A DNA stretch of 64,000 bases from Planotetraspora thailandica (GTDB taxonomy: Bacteria; Actinomycetota; Actinomycetes; Streptosporangiales; Streptosporangiaceae). The translations under genes were made by a program, and so were the position numbers. The notes under the pieces were generated by a model that worked only from the letters and a program-made list of their open reading frames with translations, was not told the DNA's origin and did not search any database. This document shows positions 1 to 7,809 of the stretch, in pieces (within the stretch, counting starts at the first letter, position 1; each line of letters starts with the position of its first letter). The stretch covers positions 186,001 to 250,000 of the forward strand of contig NZ_BOOR01000025.1 of assembly GCF_016863335.1 (NCBI RefSeq). Reading direction: 5' to 3'.

Positions 1-1259
1 GGTATCTGCGGCTGCTCCGCGACGAGACGGCCGTGGCCGAGCGGCTGGCCCGGCTGCTCGGGACCAGTCGCTACGTCACCGGGCTGCTCCTCCACGCGCC
101 CGACGCGGTCGGCATGCTCGGCTCCGACAGCGAGCTCGCCGTACGGCCGGCCGCGACGCTCGCGGCCGAGGCGGCGGCCGCCGTCAGCCGTCACGGGCAG
201 GACGCGGAGTCCGCCGTCGCCGCCATCCGCGCCCTGCGGCGCAGGGAACTGCTGCGCACGGCATGCGCCGACCTGTTCGGCGTGATCGACATCGAGGAGG
301 TCGGTCAGGCGCTGTCGTCGCTGAACGACGTGACGATCCAGGCCGCGCTCGACGTGACGATCAACAAGCTGTGCGGGGGACGGCGGGAGGACTTCCCGAC
401 CCGTTTCGCGGTGATCGCGATGGGACGCCTCGGCGGGATGGAGAGCTCGTACGCGAGCGACGCCGACGTCATGTTCGTGCACTCGCCCCTGCCCGGCGTG
501 GCGGAACGCGACGCCACCGACGCGGCCCACGCCGTCGCCGAGGAGATGCGCAGGCTGCTCACCCTCCCGGCGCCCGACCCGCCGCTGCAGATCGACGCCG
601 GCCTGCGCCCGGAGGGGCGTCAGGGGCCGCTGGTGCGCACCATCGGGTCCTACCGGGCCTACTACGACCGGTGGTCGTCGCACTGGGAGGCGCAGGCGCT
701 GCTGCGCGCGAGATTCTGCGCCGGAGACGCCGAGCTCGGCGCCGAGTTCACGGACCTCGTCGGCCCGCTCCGCCACCCGGCCGAGGGGGTCTCGCCGGAG
801 GCCGTCAGGGAGATCCGCAAGCTCAAGGCGCGGATGGAGGCCGAGCGGCTGCCGAGGGGCGCCGACCCGACCCTGCACACCAAGCTCGGCAGGGGCGGGC
901 TGACCGACGTCGAATGGGTGGCGCAGCTCCTCCAACTGCGGCACGCGGGAGCCGTCCCGGCATTGCGGACCACCCGGACCCTCGACGCCCTACGGGCCGC
1001 GGTCGCGGAGGACCTGCTGGCGCAGGCCGACGAAGCGGTGCTGGCCGAGGCGTGGCGCTTCGCCTCCCGGATCCGCGACGCCATCATGCTGGTGCGCGGC
1101 CGGGCGGCCGACAGCATTCCCGGCCTGGTCAAGGAGCGTGCGCTGATCTCCCGGGCACTCGGCTATCCGCCGGACGGCTCCGAGGACTTCATCGACGACT
1201 ACCGCCGCGTCACCCGCAGAGCCAGAGCCGTCGCCGAGCGCGTTTTCTACGAAGACTGA
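1..1259 (+). CDS. glnE: Glutamine synthetase adenylyltransferase GlnE, C-terminal part (5' truncated by window)
   Basis: The reading frame is open from the first bases, so the start lies outside the window. The protein adenylylates, and in the full-length form de-adenylylates, a conserved tyrosine of glutamine synthetase. The visible part carries the second nucleotidyltransferase domain: a GRLGGMESSYASDADVMF motif (G-S and D-x-D catalytic pattern) at about bases 424-476. This is followed by the helical C-terminal region with LGRGGLTDVEW and the terminal RRVTRRARAVAERVF helix typical of GlnE. The C-terminal nucleotidyltransferase is the adenylylating half in characterised GlnE. Its substrate GlnA is encoded at 24.5 kb in this window. 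It ends normally with TGA. Family assignment is firm; the regulatory half cannot be judged. Confidence 0.95.
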   Translation, partial: YLRLLRDETAVAERLARLLGTSRYVTGLLLHAPDAVGMLGSDSELAVRPAATLAAEAAAAVSRHGQDAESAVAAIRALRRRELLRTACADLFGVIDIEEVGQALSSLNDVTIQAALDVTINKLCGGRREDFPTRFAVIAMGRLGGMESSYASDADVMFVHSPLPGVAERDATDAAHAVAEEMRRLLTLPAPDPPLQIDAGLRPEGRQGPLVRTIGSYRAYYDRWSSHWEAQALLRARFCAGDAELGAEFTDLVGPLRHPAEGVSPEAVREIRKLKARMEAERLPRGADPTLHTKLGRGGLTDVEWVAQLLQLRHAGAVPALRTTRTLDALRAAVAEDLLAQADEAVLAEAWRFASRIRDAIMLVRGRAADSIPGLVKERALISRALGYPPDGSEDFIDDYRRVTRRARAVAERVFYED

Positions 1260-1331
1260 ATCCGGTATTTCTCAGGTCAGATCTGGATTATCTGAAACGT
1301 TGCGCACCCACGTTGCCACGGTGTATCAACG

Positions 1332-2666
1332 GTGCGGGTGATCTCATTGATCTCGTATTACATAGATCTGGCAATCGGTCTCATTCTCGCCTTCCTGCTC
1401 CTTTCCTTACTGGTCAGCGGGCTGAACGAAGGCATAGTCAGGCTGCTCGGCATCCGCAGCAAATTCCTGTGGGCCTATCTCCGCGACACCCTCGACGGCG
1501 CGGAGGCCGTGAACAAGGTGTCGTCGCTCGCCCGGATGGTGGAGCGCGTCCTTGAGACGCTGAAGGGGCTCGGGCGCAGGATGCGGCGTCCCTTGCTCGA
1601 TCTGCTCCCGCCCGAGGACAGGGACGAGGGCCGCTCCCGGCTGCCCGCGACCGTGCTCGGAGTGTTCGCGAAGCTGCCGTTCGGCAAGGATCCGCGTCCC
1701 CCGTTCGCTCCCGTGCCCGCTCCGGTGGAGAGCCCTCCGCTGGCCGCCGCGCCGGGCACCGTCGCCGCCGAGCAGGTCGCCGACACGACGGTTCTGCCAG
1801 GATCGGCGCCGCAAGAGGCGGTGACCGCGGATCCCGCCGTCGCGGACCCGGCTCACCCGGCCGACCAGGCCGATCCCGAAGAACGTGCAGCACCGCAGGT
1901 GGCCGTCGCGGGACATGGCAAGTCGATGGCCGAGCTGCTGCACGAGCGGCTCCAGGAGATCGACCAGTCCAAGCGGGGCAAGACCACCATCGCCGAGATC
2001 CCGCCGTCCCGGTTCGCCGTGGCGCTCATGGAGATCGCCACCGAGCGGGGCGGAATCGAGCCGTTGATGGCCGAGCTCGACACGCTCAAGAGCCCGCTCT
2101 ACCGGCCGCTGAAAGCCGTCTGGGACAAGGCCAACAATGACCTGGAGGCATTCAGGCGGGGCGTCGAGGAATGGTTCGACGGTGAGATGCAGCGGCTCTC
2201 GCTGCTTTACAAGCGGTACGTGCGCTGGGTCGTGGCCCTGCTCTCGCTGGTCGTCACCTTGTTCTTCAGCATGGACGCCCTCGAGTACGGCAAGACACTC
2301 CTGACCGACAGCGCCTACCGCAGCGCGGTCACGGCCTTCGCCGATTCCGGCCCGGAGGCGCTCGAACCGTTGCGGGAGCAGTGCGCGGCCGGGCAGGACA
2401 CCTACACGTGCGTGACCGACGTGCTCAGCACGCCGGCGTTCGTCAAGATCTTCACCCACGCCCCGGTCAGCGCGACCATGGAGAGCTCCGGTCCCTCGTG
2501 GGCCTGGCATCCCGGTGGATGGTGGGACCGGCTGAGCTCGCTCGGTCACTGGCCGGGGTATCTGCTGACGCTGATCGCGATCCTCTTCGGCGCGCCGTTC
2601 TGGTGGGACATGCTGCGCCGGGTCACCGGCCTGCGCTCACGCCTGAGCAGCTCAGCCAAGCAGTAG
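1332..2666 (+). CDS. Unrecognised three-segment membrane protein with Pro/Ala-rich middle
   Basis: I do not recognise a function. The 444-residue protein has one hydrophobic segment at about residues 9-30. It is followed by a cytosol-like region that becomes Pro/Ala/Asp-rich and low in complexity (about 115-190), then a charged helical region (about 200-290). Two further membrane segments lie at about 297-317 and 408-428. The N-terminal pattern (LLVSGLNEGIVRLLGIRSKF) looks like a family signature of uncharacterised bacterial membrane proteins, from memory only. The start is GTG, 72 bases after glnE; a second GTG two codons later is possible. A strong hairpin follows the stop. Two cysteines lie in the loop between the last two segments. 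Codon bias supports coding; the function is open. Confidence 0.75.
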   Translation: MRVISLISYYIDLAIGLILAFLLLSLLVSGLNEGIVRLLGIRSKFLWAYLRDTLDGAEAVNKVSSLARMVERVLETLKGLGRRMRRPLLDLLPPEDRDEGRSRLPATVLGVFAKLPFGKDPRPPFAPVPAPVESPPLAAAPGTVAAEQVADTTVLPGSAPQEAVTADPAVADPAHPADQADPEERAAPQVAVAGHGKSMAELLHERLQEIDQSKRGKTTIAEIPPSRFAVALMEIATERGGIEPLMAELDTLKSPLYRPLKAVWDKANNDLEAFRRGVEEWFDGEMQRLSLLYKRYVRWVVALLSLVVTLFFSMDALEYGKTLLTDSAYRSAVTAFADSGPEALEPLREQCAAGQDTYTCVTDVLSTPAFVKIFTHAPVSATMESSGPSWAWHPGGWWDRLSSLGHWPGYLLTLIAILFGAPFWWDMLRRVTGLRSRLSSSAKQ

Positions 2667-2679
2667 CGGCTTCCCCGAC

Positions 2680-2723
2680 GGAACGGCCGTCTCCCCCCGC
2701 GATGTGGGGGAGGCGGCCGTTCC
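2680..2723 (+). terminator. Strong hairpin after the 1332-2666 gene
   Basis: Two near-perfect arms, GGAACGGCCG-T-CTCCCCC and GGGGGAG-G-CGGCCGTTCC, are separated by a short loop and lie 14 bases after the stop codon. There is no U-tract. This is common for actinomycete intrinsic terminators. Confidence 0.7.
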
Positions 2724-2751
2724 GCTGTGTCGGACGATGTCCACCAGGCGG

Positions 2752-2795
2752 TTGATCGTTTTTCATTGGATGCATGTACAGTCAACAATTGTCAC
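2752..2795 (+). promoter_or_regulatory. Candidate promoter/operator of the TetR gene
   Basis: TTGATC and TGTACA are separated by 17 bases. They lie in the only AT-rich stretch upstream of the TetR gene. The -10 overlaps a partly symmetric segment (TGTACAGTCA then ACAATTGTCA). This placement would suit autorepression, but that is inferred from position and symmetry only. Confidence 0.35.
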
Positions 2796-2925
2796 GAGAC
2801 GGATCGAAGGTTCATGCGCGACCACATGCCACCGAGCCGCCGGCTGAGCGGTTCACGCGACAATGGCTTCGGGGCGGCCACCGCCCCGGCTGAGGCCATG
2901 ATGCGAGTCAGTGAGGTGGACAAGG

Positions 2926-3579
2926 GTGTCGCCACGATCGGCGCGGGCCAACGAGGAGATGCGCGAGCAGTCGCGGGAACGCATCCTCGCCGCCGCTCTG
3001 GAGGTTTTCACCGAGAAGGGCTATCACAACGCCACGATCTCGGACATCACCGCCCGCGCCGGGGTCTCTCGTGGCTTGATCACCTACTACTTCCCAGGCA
3101 AGCAGATCCTCGTGGACCATCTCCTCGATCGCTACATCGACAGTGTGACCGCCATCCTGGACGTGACGGGGACGCCCGACGAGCGCCTGGCGGCGATCAT
3201 CGACGGCGTCCTGCTCACCGTGGCGCAGACGTTGCCCGTGCAGCGGATGACGCTCAGCCTCGTGATCCATCCCTCCACGCACCCCCTTTTCGCGCAGGCG
3301 GAGGCGCGGAAGGAGGAACAGGTCGCCGGCCTGGAGGACGGTCTGCGCGACCTGTTCGCGGCGCGCGGCGCGGACGACCCGGCCCTCGAAGAAGTGATGT
3401 TCCGCAGCGTTCTCGAGGGTGTGATCTTCAAGGCCGCGGTCTATCAGGACGACTACCCCCTGGAGCGCGTCCGCCGCCGCCTGCACGCCATGTACGGGCT
3501 TCCCGCTCCGGAGTCCGCACTCATCCAGGACGACCCGCCGCCCGTCGGCCGCATGAGAGCCGCCAAAGCCGGCGAGTAG
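2926..3579 (+). CDS. TetR/AcrR family transcriptional regulator
   Basis: A DNA-binding one-component regulator. The N-terminal helix-turn-helix is clear: RERILAAALEVFTEKGYHNA, then TISDITARAGVSRGLITYYF, about residues 17-60 from this start. The divergent C-terminal half would bind an unknown ligand. I chose the GTG at 2926 because a GAGG sits 9 bases upstream. An in-frame GTG at 2911 would add five residues and has no clear ribosome site. The gene precedes the LAL regulator by 57 bases on the same strand, so the two may be co-transcribed. The target is unknown; the AT-rich region just upstream is the likeliest operator. The family call is firm, the biological role is not. Confidence 0.9.
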   Translation: MSPRSARANEEMREQSRERILAAALEVFTEKGYHNATISDITARAGVSRGLITYYFPGKQILVDHLLDRYIDSVTAILDVTGTPDERLAAIIDGVLLTVAQTLPVQRMTLSLVIHPSTHPLFAQAEARKEEQVAGLEDGLRDLFAARGADDPALEEVMFRSVLEGVIFKAAVYQDDYPLERVRRRLHAMYGLPAPESALIQDDPPPVGRMRAAKAGE

Positions 3580-3636
3580 ACCCGCCCCGGTCTCCCGCGG
3601 CGGGTGAGCACCCCCACGACGCAGGGAGACCGAGCG

Positions 3637-6465
3637 ATGATCCGGCGCGCCGACGCCCCCGAACCGGCCGCGAAGACCGACGTCCTCCCCGGCCGCCAAG
3701 GCGAGCTGACGCGGTTGCGCGCGTTGCTGAGGGGAGGAGAGCCGGCCTTCGTCGTCGTGAGCGGGGAGCCCGGCATCGGCAAGTCCCGGCTGCTCTCGGC
3801 GTTCGCCGTGGCGGCCGCGTCCCACGAGGTTCCCGCGATGTCCGGGCGGGCCACGGAGACGGCGAGCGGCATGCCGTGGGCGCTGGCGGTGGACGCCCTC
3901 GAGCACGCCGACGGGCATCCGCAACTGGCCGCGCACGCCGAGTGGCTGCGGGCCCGCCTGGCCGTCACGCCGTCCCCCGGGGACGCCGCCCCGGTCATTC
4001 CCGTGGAGCGGCACCGGGTGCACCGGCAGTCGCGGGCCCTGCTGGAGGCCTCCGCGGAGCCGTACGGCCTGCTCGTCCTGCTCGACGACGTCCACTGGGC
4101 GGACGCGGCCTCGGTGGAACTCGTCGACTACCTCGTGCGGCATCCGGCGCGCAGGACCGTCGTCGTCCTGAGCGTCCGCACCGGACGCCTGCCGGCGGAG
4201 CTCGAACGGTCGCTCGCCGGATCGGTCGCGCCCGTCCTCCACATGCCGCTGGGCCCGCTGTCGCCGGAGGACGCGGAGCCGCTGATGCCGGCCGCGTCGC
4301 CGGCACACCGCCGCAGGTTGTACGGCATCGGCCGCGGCAACCCGCTCTACCTGGAGATTCTCAGCCAGTTGCCGGTCCATGCGGTGGACGAACTGGACGC
4401 GGCGCTCACCGGGTACGGCGGGCGCATCGGACTCGACGCCCTGATCGCCAGAGAGCTGGCCACGCTCCCTCCGCCGCTGGCGACGGTCGCCCACGCCGCG
4501 TCGGTCGCCGCCGACCCGCTCGATCCCGCGCTGGTCGCCGCCGTGGCCGCGATGGCCGGAGACGACGTGAGGGAGGCCCTGGACGAACTCGTCGCCCGGG
4601 ACGTCCTGCGCGTCACCGACGGCACGCTGCGCTTCCGGCACCCGCTGGTCCGAGCCGCCGCGTACCGCATGGCCACCGCGACGTGGCGGGTCGCCGCCCA
4701 TCTCCGCGCCGCCGATCATCTGGCCGGGCGGGACGCCCCGTTGTCGGTGCGCGCGGAGCACCTTTTCCACGGGGTGAGACCCGGCGACGTCGCCGGAGCG
4801 GACCTTCTCGCGGCGGCCGCGCTGCACTCGGTGGACATCGCCCCCGCGACGGCGATGCGATGGCTGCGCGCCGCCCTGTGGGCGCTGCCCGAAGGGCCGC
4901 CGAACGCCGAGCAGAGGAACGAGCTGCGGCTGGCGCTGGCCAAGGCCCTGAACGCGTCGGGCCGGTTCAACGAAGGGGGCGCCATCCTGCACGAGCTCGC
5001 CGCCGGCGAGGGACCGAGCCGTTATGCCGCTCTGGAGTGCCTCGGCGCCGCTGAGCGGGCACTGGGGAGGCTGCCCGAGGCCCGTGCCCTGCTCGCCGCC
5101 GAGCTGGCCAGGACTGGCGGCCCCGGCTCGCCCGATCACGTCGGCCTGCTGGTCGAGCTCGCCGCCATCGACATGCTCGAAGGGGACTGGCTGCGCGGAG
5201 CCGAGGGCGCCGCCGAGGCGCTGCGGTGCGTCGGCCCCGGCAGCCGTCCCGGGCTCACGGCCGTCGCAATGACGATGACGGCGCTCGCCGAGCTGTACCG
5301 GTGCCGTTTCGGCAGGGGCCTGACGCTGCTGGAGGAGGCGCGCCTGGCCGCCGACGCCCTGACCGACCTCGAACTCCGTGAGGATCTCGACCTCATGCCG
5401 GTGCTGGCCTGGGCCGAGTTCCTCGTCGACGAGCATCAAGACGCGCTCCGCCATGTGGAGCGCGGCCTGCGCACCGCCCGCAGGTACGGCCACGACCATG
5501 TGGTGCCCCAGCTCTACGTCGTGCGTTCCGTCGTCCACGGCCGGCTCGGCATGGTGCCGCAGGCGCTGACCGACGCCGAGGACGGCGAGGAGATCGCCCG
5601 GCACCTGGACAGCGCGGAGCTCTACACCTTCGTCGCGGCGATCAAGTCACTTCCCCTGTTGTGGCGGGAAGGTCCCGAAGCCGCGCTGCCGACGATCACG
5701 GATATGAGGGACGGGCACACGTTGCGCTCGGTGTGGTGGCGCGGCGTCGCCGACCAGACCGTGGCGGAGGCGCGCTTCCTCGCGGGCGACCCCTCGGGGT
5801 GCCGGGACGTGCTGGCGGGGCTCGGCTCCGACCCCGAGGGCCTCGGGCCGCACGCGCCGTCGGTGTACGCGTTGAGGGCGCAGGCCGAGGTCGCCTGCGG
5901 CGATGCGAAAGCCGGATGGGAGTGGTACCTGCGGGCGGCGGCGGTCACGGAGAGGGGCGTGTCGCGGGCGCAGCTCGGCTCCGTCGCCCGGGCCAGGGCG
6001 GTCATCGCCCAGGCCCGCGGCGACCACGCGGCGGGGGCGGACGCCGCACGGAAGGCGGTGAAGTTGTTCGCGGCCGGTTCGCGCCCGATCGACGAGGGAC
6101 TGGCGCGCACGCTCCTCGCGGAACTCGCCTCCGCGCTGGGCGAGACGCGCACGGCGCAGCGCGAGCTCGGCGTGGCCAGGGAGTTGTTCGCCGACAGCGG
6201 CGCGTCGTGGCTGGCCCGGCAGGTGGGCCGCGAGCAGCGCCGGGCCGGGGCGCGGGTCAGACGCCGCTCGCCGGAGCCGGGAGGGCTGTCCGGCCGGGAG
6301 CGGGAGATCGCCGAGCTCGCCGCGCAGGGGCTGACCAACCGCCAGATCGCCGAGCGGCTGTTCCTCAGCCCCCGCACGGTGGAGACCCACCTGGCCAAGG
6401 TCTTCCAGAAGCTCGGCGTGAGCACCCGTACGGCTCTGGCCCATCGGCTGGCCGAAGCGCCGTGA
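3637..6465 (+). CDS. Large ATP-binding LuxR-family (LAL) transcriptional regulator
   Basis: A 942-residue regulator of the MalT/LAL type. The N-terminal AAA-like ATPase has a Walker A (GEPGIGKS, residues 43-50) and a Walker B-like LLVLLDDVHWAD. The middle is a long alpha-helical TPR-like array. The C-terminus is a LuxR/GerE helix-turn-helix (LSGREREIAELAAQGLTNRQ onward, last 60 residues) with the usual SPRTVETHLAKVFQKLGV. I chose ATG 3637 over GTG 3604 because AGGGAGA lies 7 bases upstream of it. LAL proteins often control secondary-metabolite clusters. This one lies convergent to the lanthipeptide operon and is separated from it by a terminator, so a regulatory link is possible but unproven. 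It could equally respond to a sugar or another inducer. Confidence 0.92.
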   Translation: MIRRADAPEPAAKTDVLPGRQGELTRLRALLRGGEPAFVVVSGEPGIGKSRLLSAFAVAAASHEVPAMSGRATETASGMPWALAVDALEHADGHPQLAAHAEWLRARLAVTPSPGDAAPVIPVERHRVHRQSRALLEASAEPYGLLVLLDDVHWADAASVELVDYLVRHPARRTVVVLSVRTGRLPAELERSLAGSVAPVLHMPLGPLSPEDAEPLMPAASPAHRRRLYGIGRGNPLYLEILSQLPVHAVDELDAALTGYGGRIGLDALIARELATLPPPLATVAHAASVAADPLDPALVAAVAAMAGDDVREALDELVARDVLRVTDGTLRFRHPLVRAAAYRMATATWRVAAHLRAADHLAGRDAPLSVRAEHLFHGVRPGDVAGADLLAAAALHSVDIAPATAMRWLRAALWALPEGPPNAEQRNELRLALAKALNASGRFNEGGAILHELAAGEGPSRYAALECLGAAERALGRLPEARALLAAELARTGGPGSPDHVGLLVELAAIDMLEGDWLRGAEGAAEALRCVGPGSRPGLTAVAMTMTALAELYRCRFGRGLTLLEEARLAADALTDLELREDLDLMPVLAWAEFLVDEHQDALRHVERGLRTARRYGHDHVVPQLYVVRSVVHGRLGMVPQALTDAEDGEEIARHLDSAELYTFVAAIKSLPLLWREGPEAALPTITDMRDGHTLRSVWWRGVADQTVAEARFLAGDPSGCRDVLAGLGSDPEGLGPHAPSVYALRAQAEVACGDAKAGWEWYLRAAAVTERGVSRAQLGSVARARAVIAQARGDHAAGADAARKAVKLFAAGSRPIDEGLARTLLAELASALGETRTAQRELGVARELFADSGASWLARQVGREQRRAGARVRRRSPEPGGLSGREREIAELAAQGLTNRQIAERLFLSPRTVETHLAKVFQKLGVSTRTALAHRLAEAP

Positions 6466-6500
6466 CGGCTCGCCCTGCGGCGGCGGAGAAATCACATGGA

Positions 6501-6533
6501 CGGGTGGGCGGAGATCGGGTCACCGCCCACCCG
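6501..6533. terminator. Bidirectional hairpin between the LAL regulator and the lanthipeptide genes
   Basis: Perfect 11-bp arms CGGGTGGGCGG and CCGCCCACCCG with an 11-base loop lie between two convergent transcription units, 35 bases after the LAL stop and 59 bases after the last precursor gene. Confidence 0.75.
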
Positions 6534-6592
6534 CCCGGCGCGATCGCCTCACCGGTGTCGCACCTGGCGAGATCACGCGTCGCGGTGGTGGC

Positions 6593-6808
6593 TCAGCAGA
6601 TCGTGATGGCCGAGAACACGGGGTGGCAGGCCACCTTGTCGGTGAGGCCGTTGCAGCAGCCGAGGCTCAGCGCCTTCTCGGTGCTCGCGGCGATGGCGTC
6701 GGTGAACGCGCCGCCCCCGAGCTCGATGGCTCCCGCGGGGTGGCCGGCGCCGCCGGAGACGGCCCGGCTCTCCGGGTCCTTCCAGTCGCGGATGAGGTCG
6801 TCGTACAT
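6593..6808 (-). CDS. Lanthipeptide precursor 1 (mersacidin-like leader, alpha-like core)
   Basis: A 71-residue precursor and the last gene of the cluster. The leader has the type II pattern seen in mersacidin/lichenicidin precursors: LIRDWKDPESR (residues 5-15), then HPAGAIEL (23-30) and GGGA (31-34). It shares the block FTDAIAASTEKALSLGCC (35-52) with precursor 3. Cysteines are at 51, 52, 61 and 71; Ser/Thr available for dehydration downstream of the Gly motif are at 36, 42, 43, 48, 56, 66 and 69. Ring pattern and cleavage site are not determined by sequence. Cleavage after GG or GA near 33-34 is the family expectation for a C39 protease. AAAGG lies upstream of the ATG. Its modification enzyme is the LanM at 10039-13392. 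Confidence 0.9.
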   Translation of the reverse strand: MYDDLIRDWKDPESRAVSGGAGHPAGAIELGGGAFTDAIAASTEKALSLGCCNGLTDKVACHPVFSAITIC

Positions 6809-6842
6809 GTCGTGCCTTTCTTGTCGTCGTACCGTCAGCGGG

Positions 6843-7070
6843 TCACACGCAGCCGCCGACGGTCAGCCCGCAGTTCTCCGGCGGCGTGGAGATGCAGGGG
6901 AGGGAGGGGCAGCATCCGATGGTGAGCACGTACTCGGTCCTCAGGGCGACGGGGTCGGTGAACGCACCGCCCCAGACCTCGATGGATCCGGAAGGATGCG
7001 CCGTCACATCGGGGAGGGCGGCTCTGGTCTCGGGGTCCTTCCAGTAACGAACGATCTCGTCACCGGGCAT
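6843..7070 (-). CDS. Lanthipeptide precursor 2 (mersacidin-like leader, alpha-like core)
   Basis: A 75-residue precursor with leader IVRYWKDPETR (residues 6-16), HPSGSIEV (25-32) and a GGA at 34-36. FTDPVALRTEYVLTIGCC (37-54) is homologous to the blocks in precursors 1 and 3. The core is more divergent, with cysteines at 53, 54, 59, 67 and 74. The C-terminal CGLTVGGC (67-74) resembles the CTLTxEC ring of lipid II-binding alpha peptides but has no glutamate at the expected place. GGGAG is 6 bases upstream of the ATG. It lies 33 bases from precursor 3 and 34 from precursor 1, so all are probably one transcript. Confidence 0.9.
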   Translation of the reverse strand: MPGDEIVRYWKDPETRAALPDVTAHPSGSIEVWGGAFTDPVALRTEYVLTIGCCPSLPCISTPPENCGLTVGGCV

Positions 7071-7103
7071 GCGGCACTCCCGGGGAGCGTTTCTGCGGGC
7101 GGC

Positions 7104-7334
7104 TCACTGGCAGCCCATGGTGATGTAGTTGCAGGAATCCATACCGGAGAAGCAGGTGTGGTACGAGGTGAAGCCGTTGCAGCAGCCGAGGCTCAGCGCC
7201 TTCTCGGTGCTCGCCGCGATGGGGTCGCCGAAGATGCCGAGCCCCAGTTCGATCGACCCGGCGGGGTGGTCGGCGCCGGAGACGGCTCTGCTTTCCGGGT
7301 CCTTCCAGTCGCGGATGATGTCGTTGCCGGACAT
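7104..7334 (-). CDS. Lanthipeptide precursor 3 (paralogue of precursor 1)
   Basis: A 76-residue precursor. The leader IIRDWKDPESRAVSGA (residues 6-21) and the block IAASTEKALSLGCCNG (39-54) are nearly identical to precursor 1, also at DNA level, so the pair is a recent duplication. Cysteines are at 51, 52, 61, 68 and 75; the C-terminal SCNYITMGC replaces the ending of precursor 1. Where precursors 1 and 2 have GGA, this one reads GLGIF (31-35), so it lacks a double glycine. That bears on where the leader is cut. GGAAG is 8 bases upstream of ATG 7334; the in-frame upstream extension is not coding-like. Confidence 0.88.
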   Translation of the reverse strand: MSGNDIIRDWKDPESRAVSGADHPAGSIELGLGIFGDPIAASTEKALSLGCCNGFTSYHTCFSGMDSCNYITMGCQ

Positions 7335-7419
7335 GAGGATCACTTCCTTGCCGCGTGAAGGGATGTGCCGGAGGGGGACATGCGGGTGGCGGGGCGCCCG
7401 CCACCCGCATGTGCGCATG

Positions 7420-7677
7420 TCAGCCGGTGGGCTCGAGGTGGGGCTTGCAGCAGCCGACGCTCATGATCTGGCAGCTGCCCGCCCAGACCGTGTTGGAGCA
7501 CGACGGCCAGCAGCTCGCGAGGGCGGTGGCCAGGCCCACGCACGGCAGGCTGGTGGTCTCGCCCTCACCACCGGTGATGCCGAGGTCGATGTCGCCGACG
7601 GGGTGCGCCGCACCGTCGGCGCGCAGCTCGGGGTTCTTCCAGGACTTGATCAGGTCCTGTGCTTCCTCCATCGACAT
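7420..7677 (-). CDS. Lanthipeptide precursor 4 (beta-like core)
   Basis: An 85-residue precursor and the first of the four. The leader has LIKSWKNPELR (residues 9-19), HPVGDIDL (25-32) and a clean GG at 36-37. The predicted core is different from the other three: TTSLPC near its start (41-46), then C56, C60, C69 and a C-terminal CC (76-77). The TT-x-PC start with a Cys-Pro-x-x-Cys-like middle resembles beta peptides such as haloduracin beta and plantaricin W beta (comparison from memory). GAGAGGA is 7 bases before ATG 7677; an ATG two codons later is possible. It sits 132 bases downstream of lanT. Confidence 0.88.
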   Translation of the reverse strand: MSMEEAQDLIKSWKNPELRADGAAHPVGDIDLGITGGEGETTSLPCVGLATALASCWPSCSNTVWAGSCQIMSVGCCKPHLEPTG

Positions 7678-7809
7678 GATGGATTCCTCTCTGTTTCGGG
7701 GGGTGATGCCTTTCACTCACGCGGCTCGGCCGTCGCCGCGAGCTCGGGGGAGCGGGGGGACACGCCCTCGCTCGATGGGGTTTCGCCGGCCGTGGACGAA
7801 ACACGGGGT

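Noticed and set aside
263-1555. Long Arg/Pro/Gly-rich open frames overlapping real genes (here and across the window)
   Set aside because: They are by-products of high GC: wrong-frame composition, no ribosome sites, and each overlaps a gene with recognisable motifs.
7335-7418. Longer start for precursor 3
   Set aside because: The extension is not leader-like; the ATG at 7334 has a good ribosome site and aligns with the other precursors.
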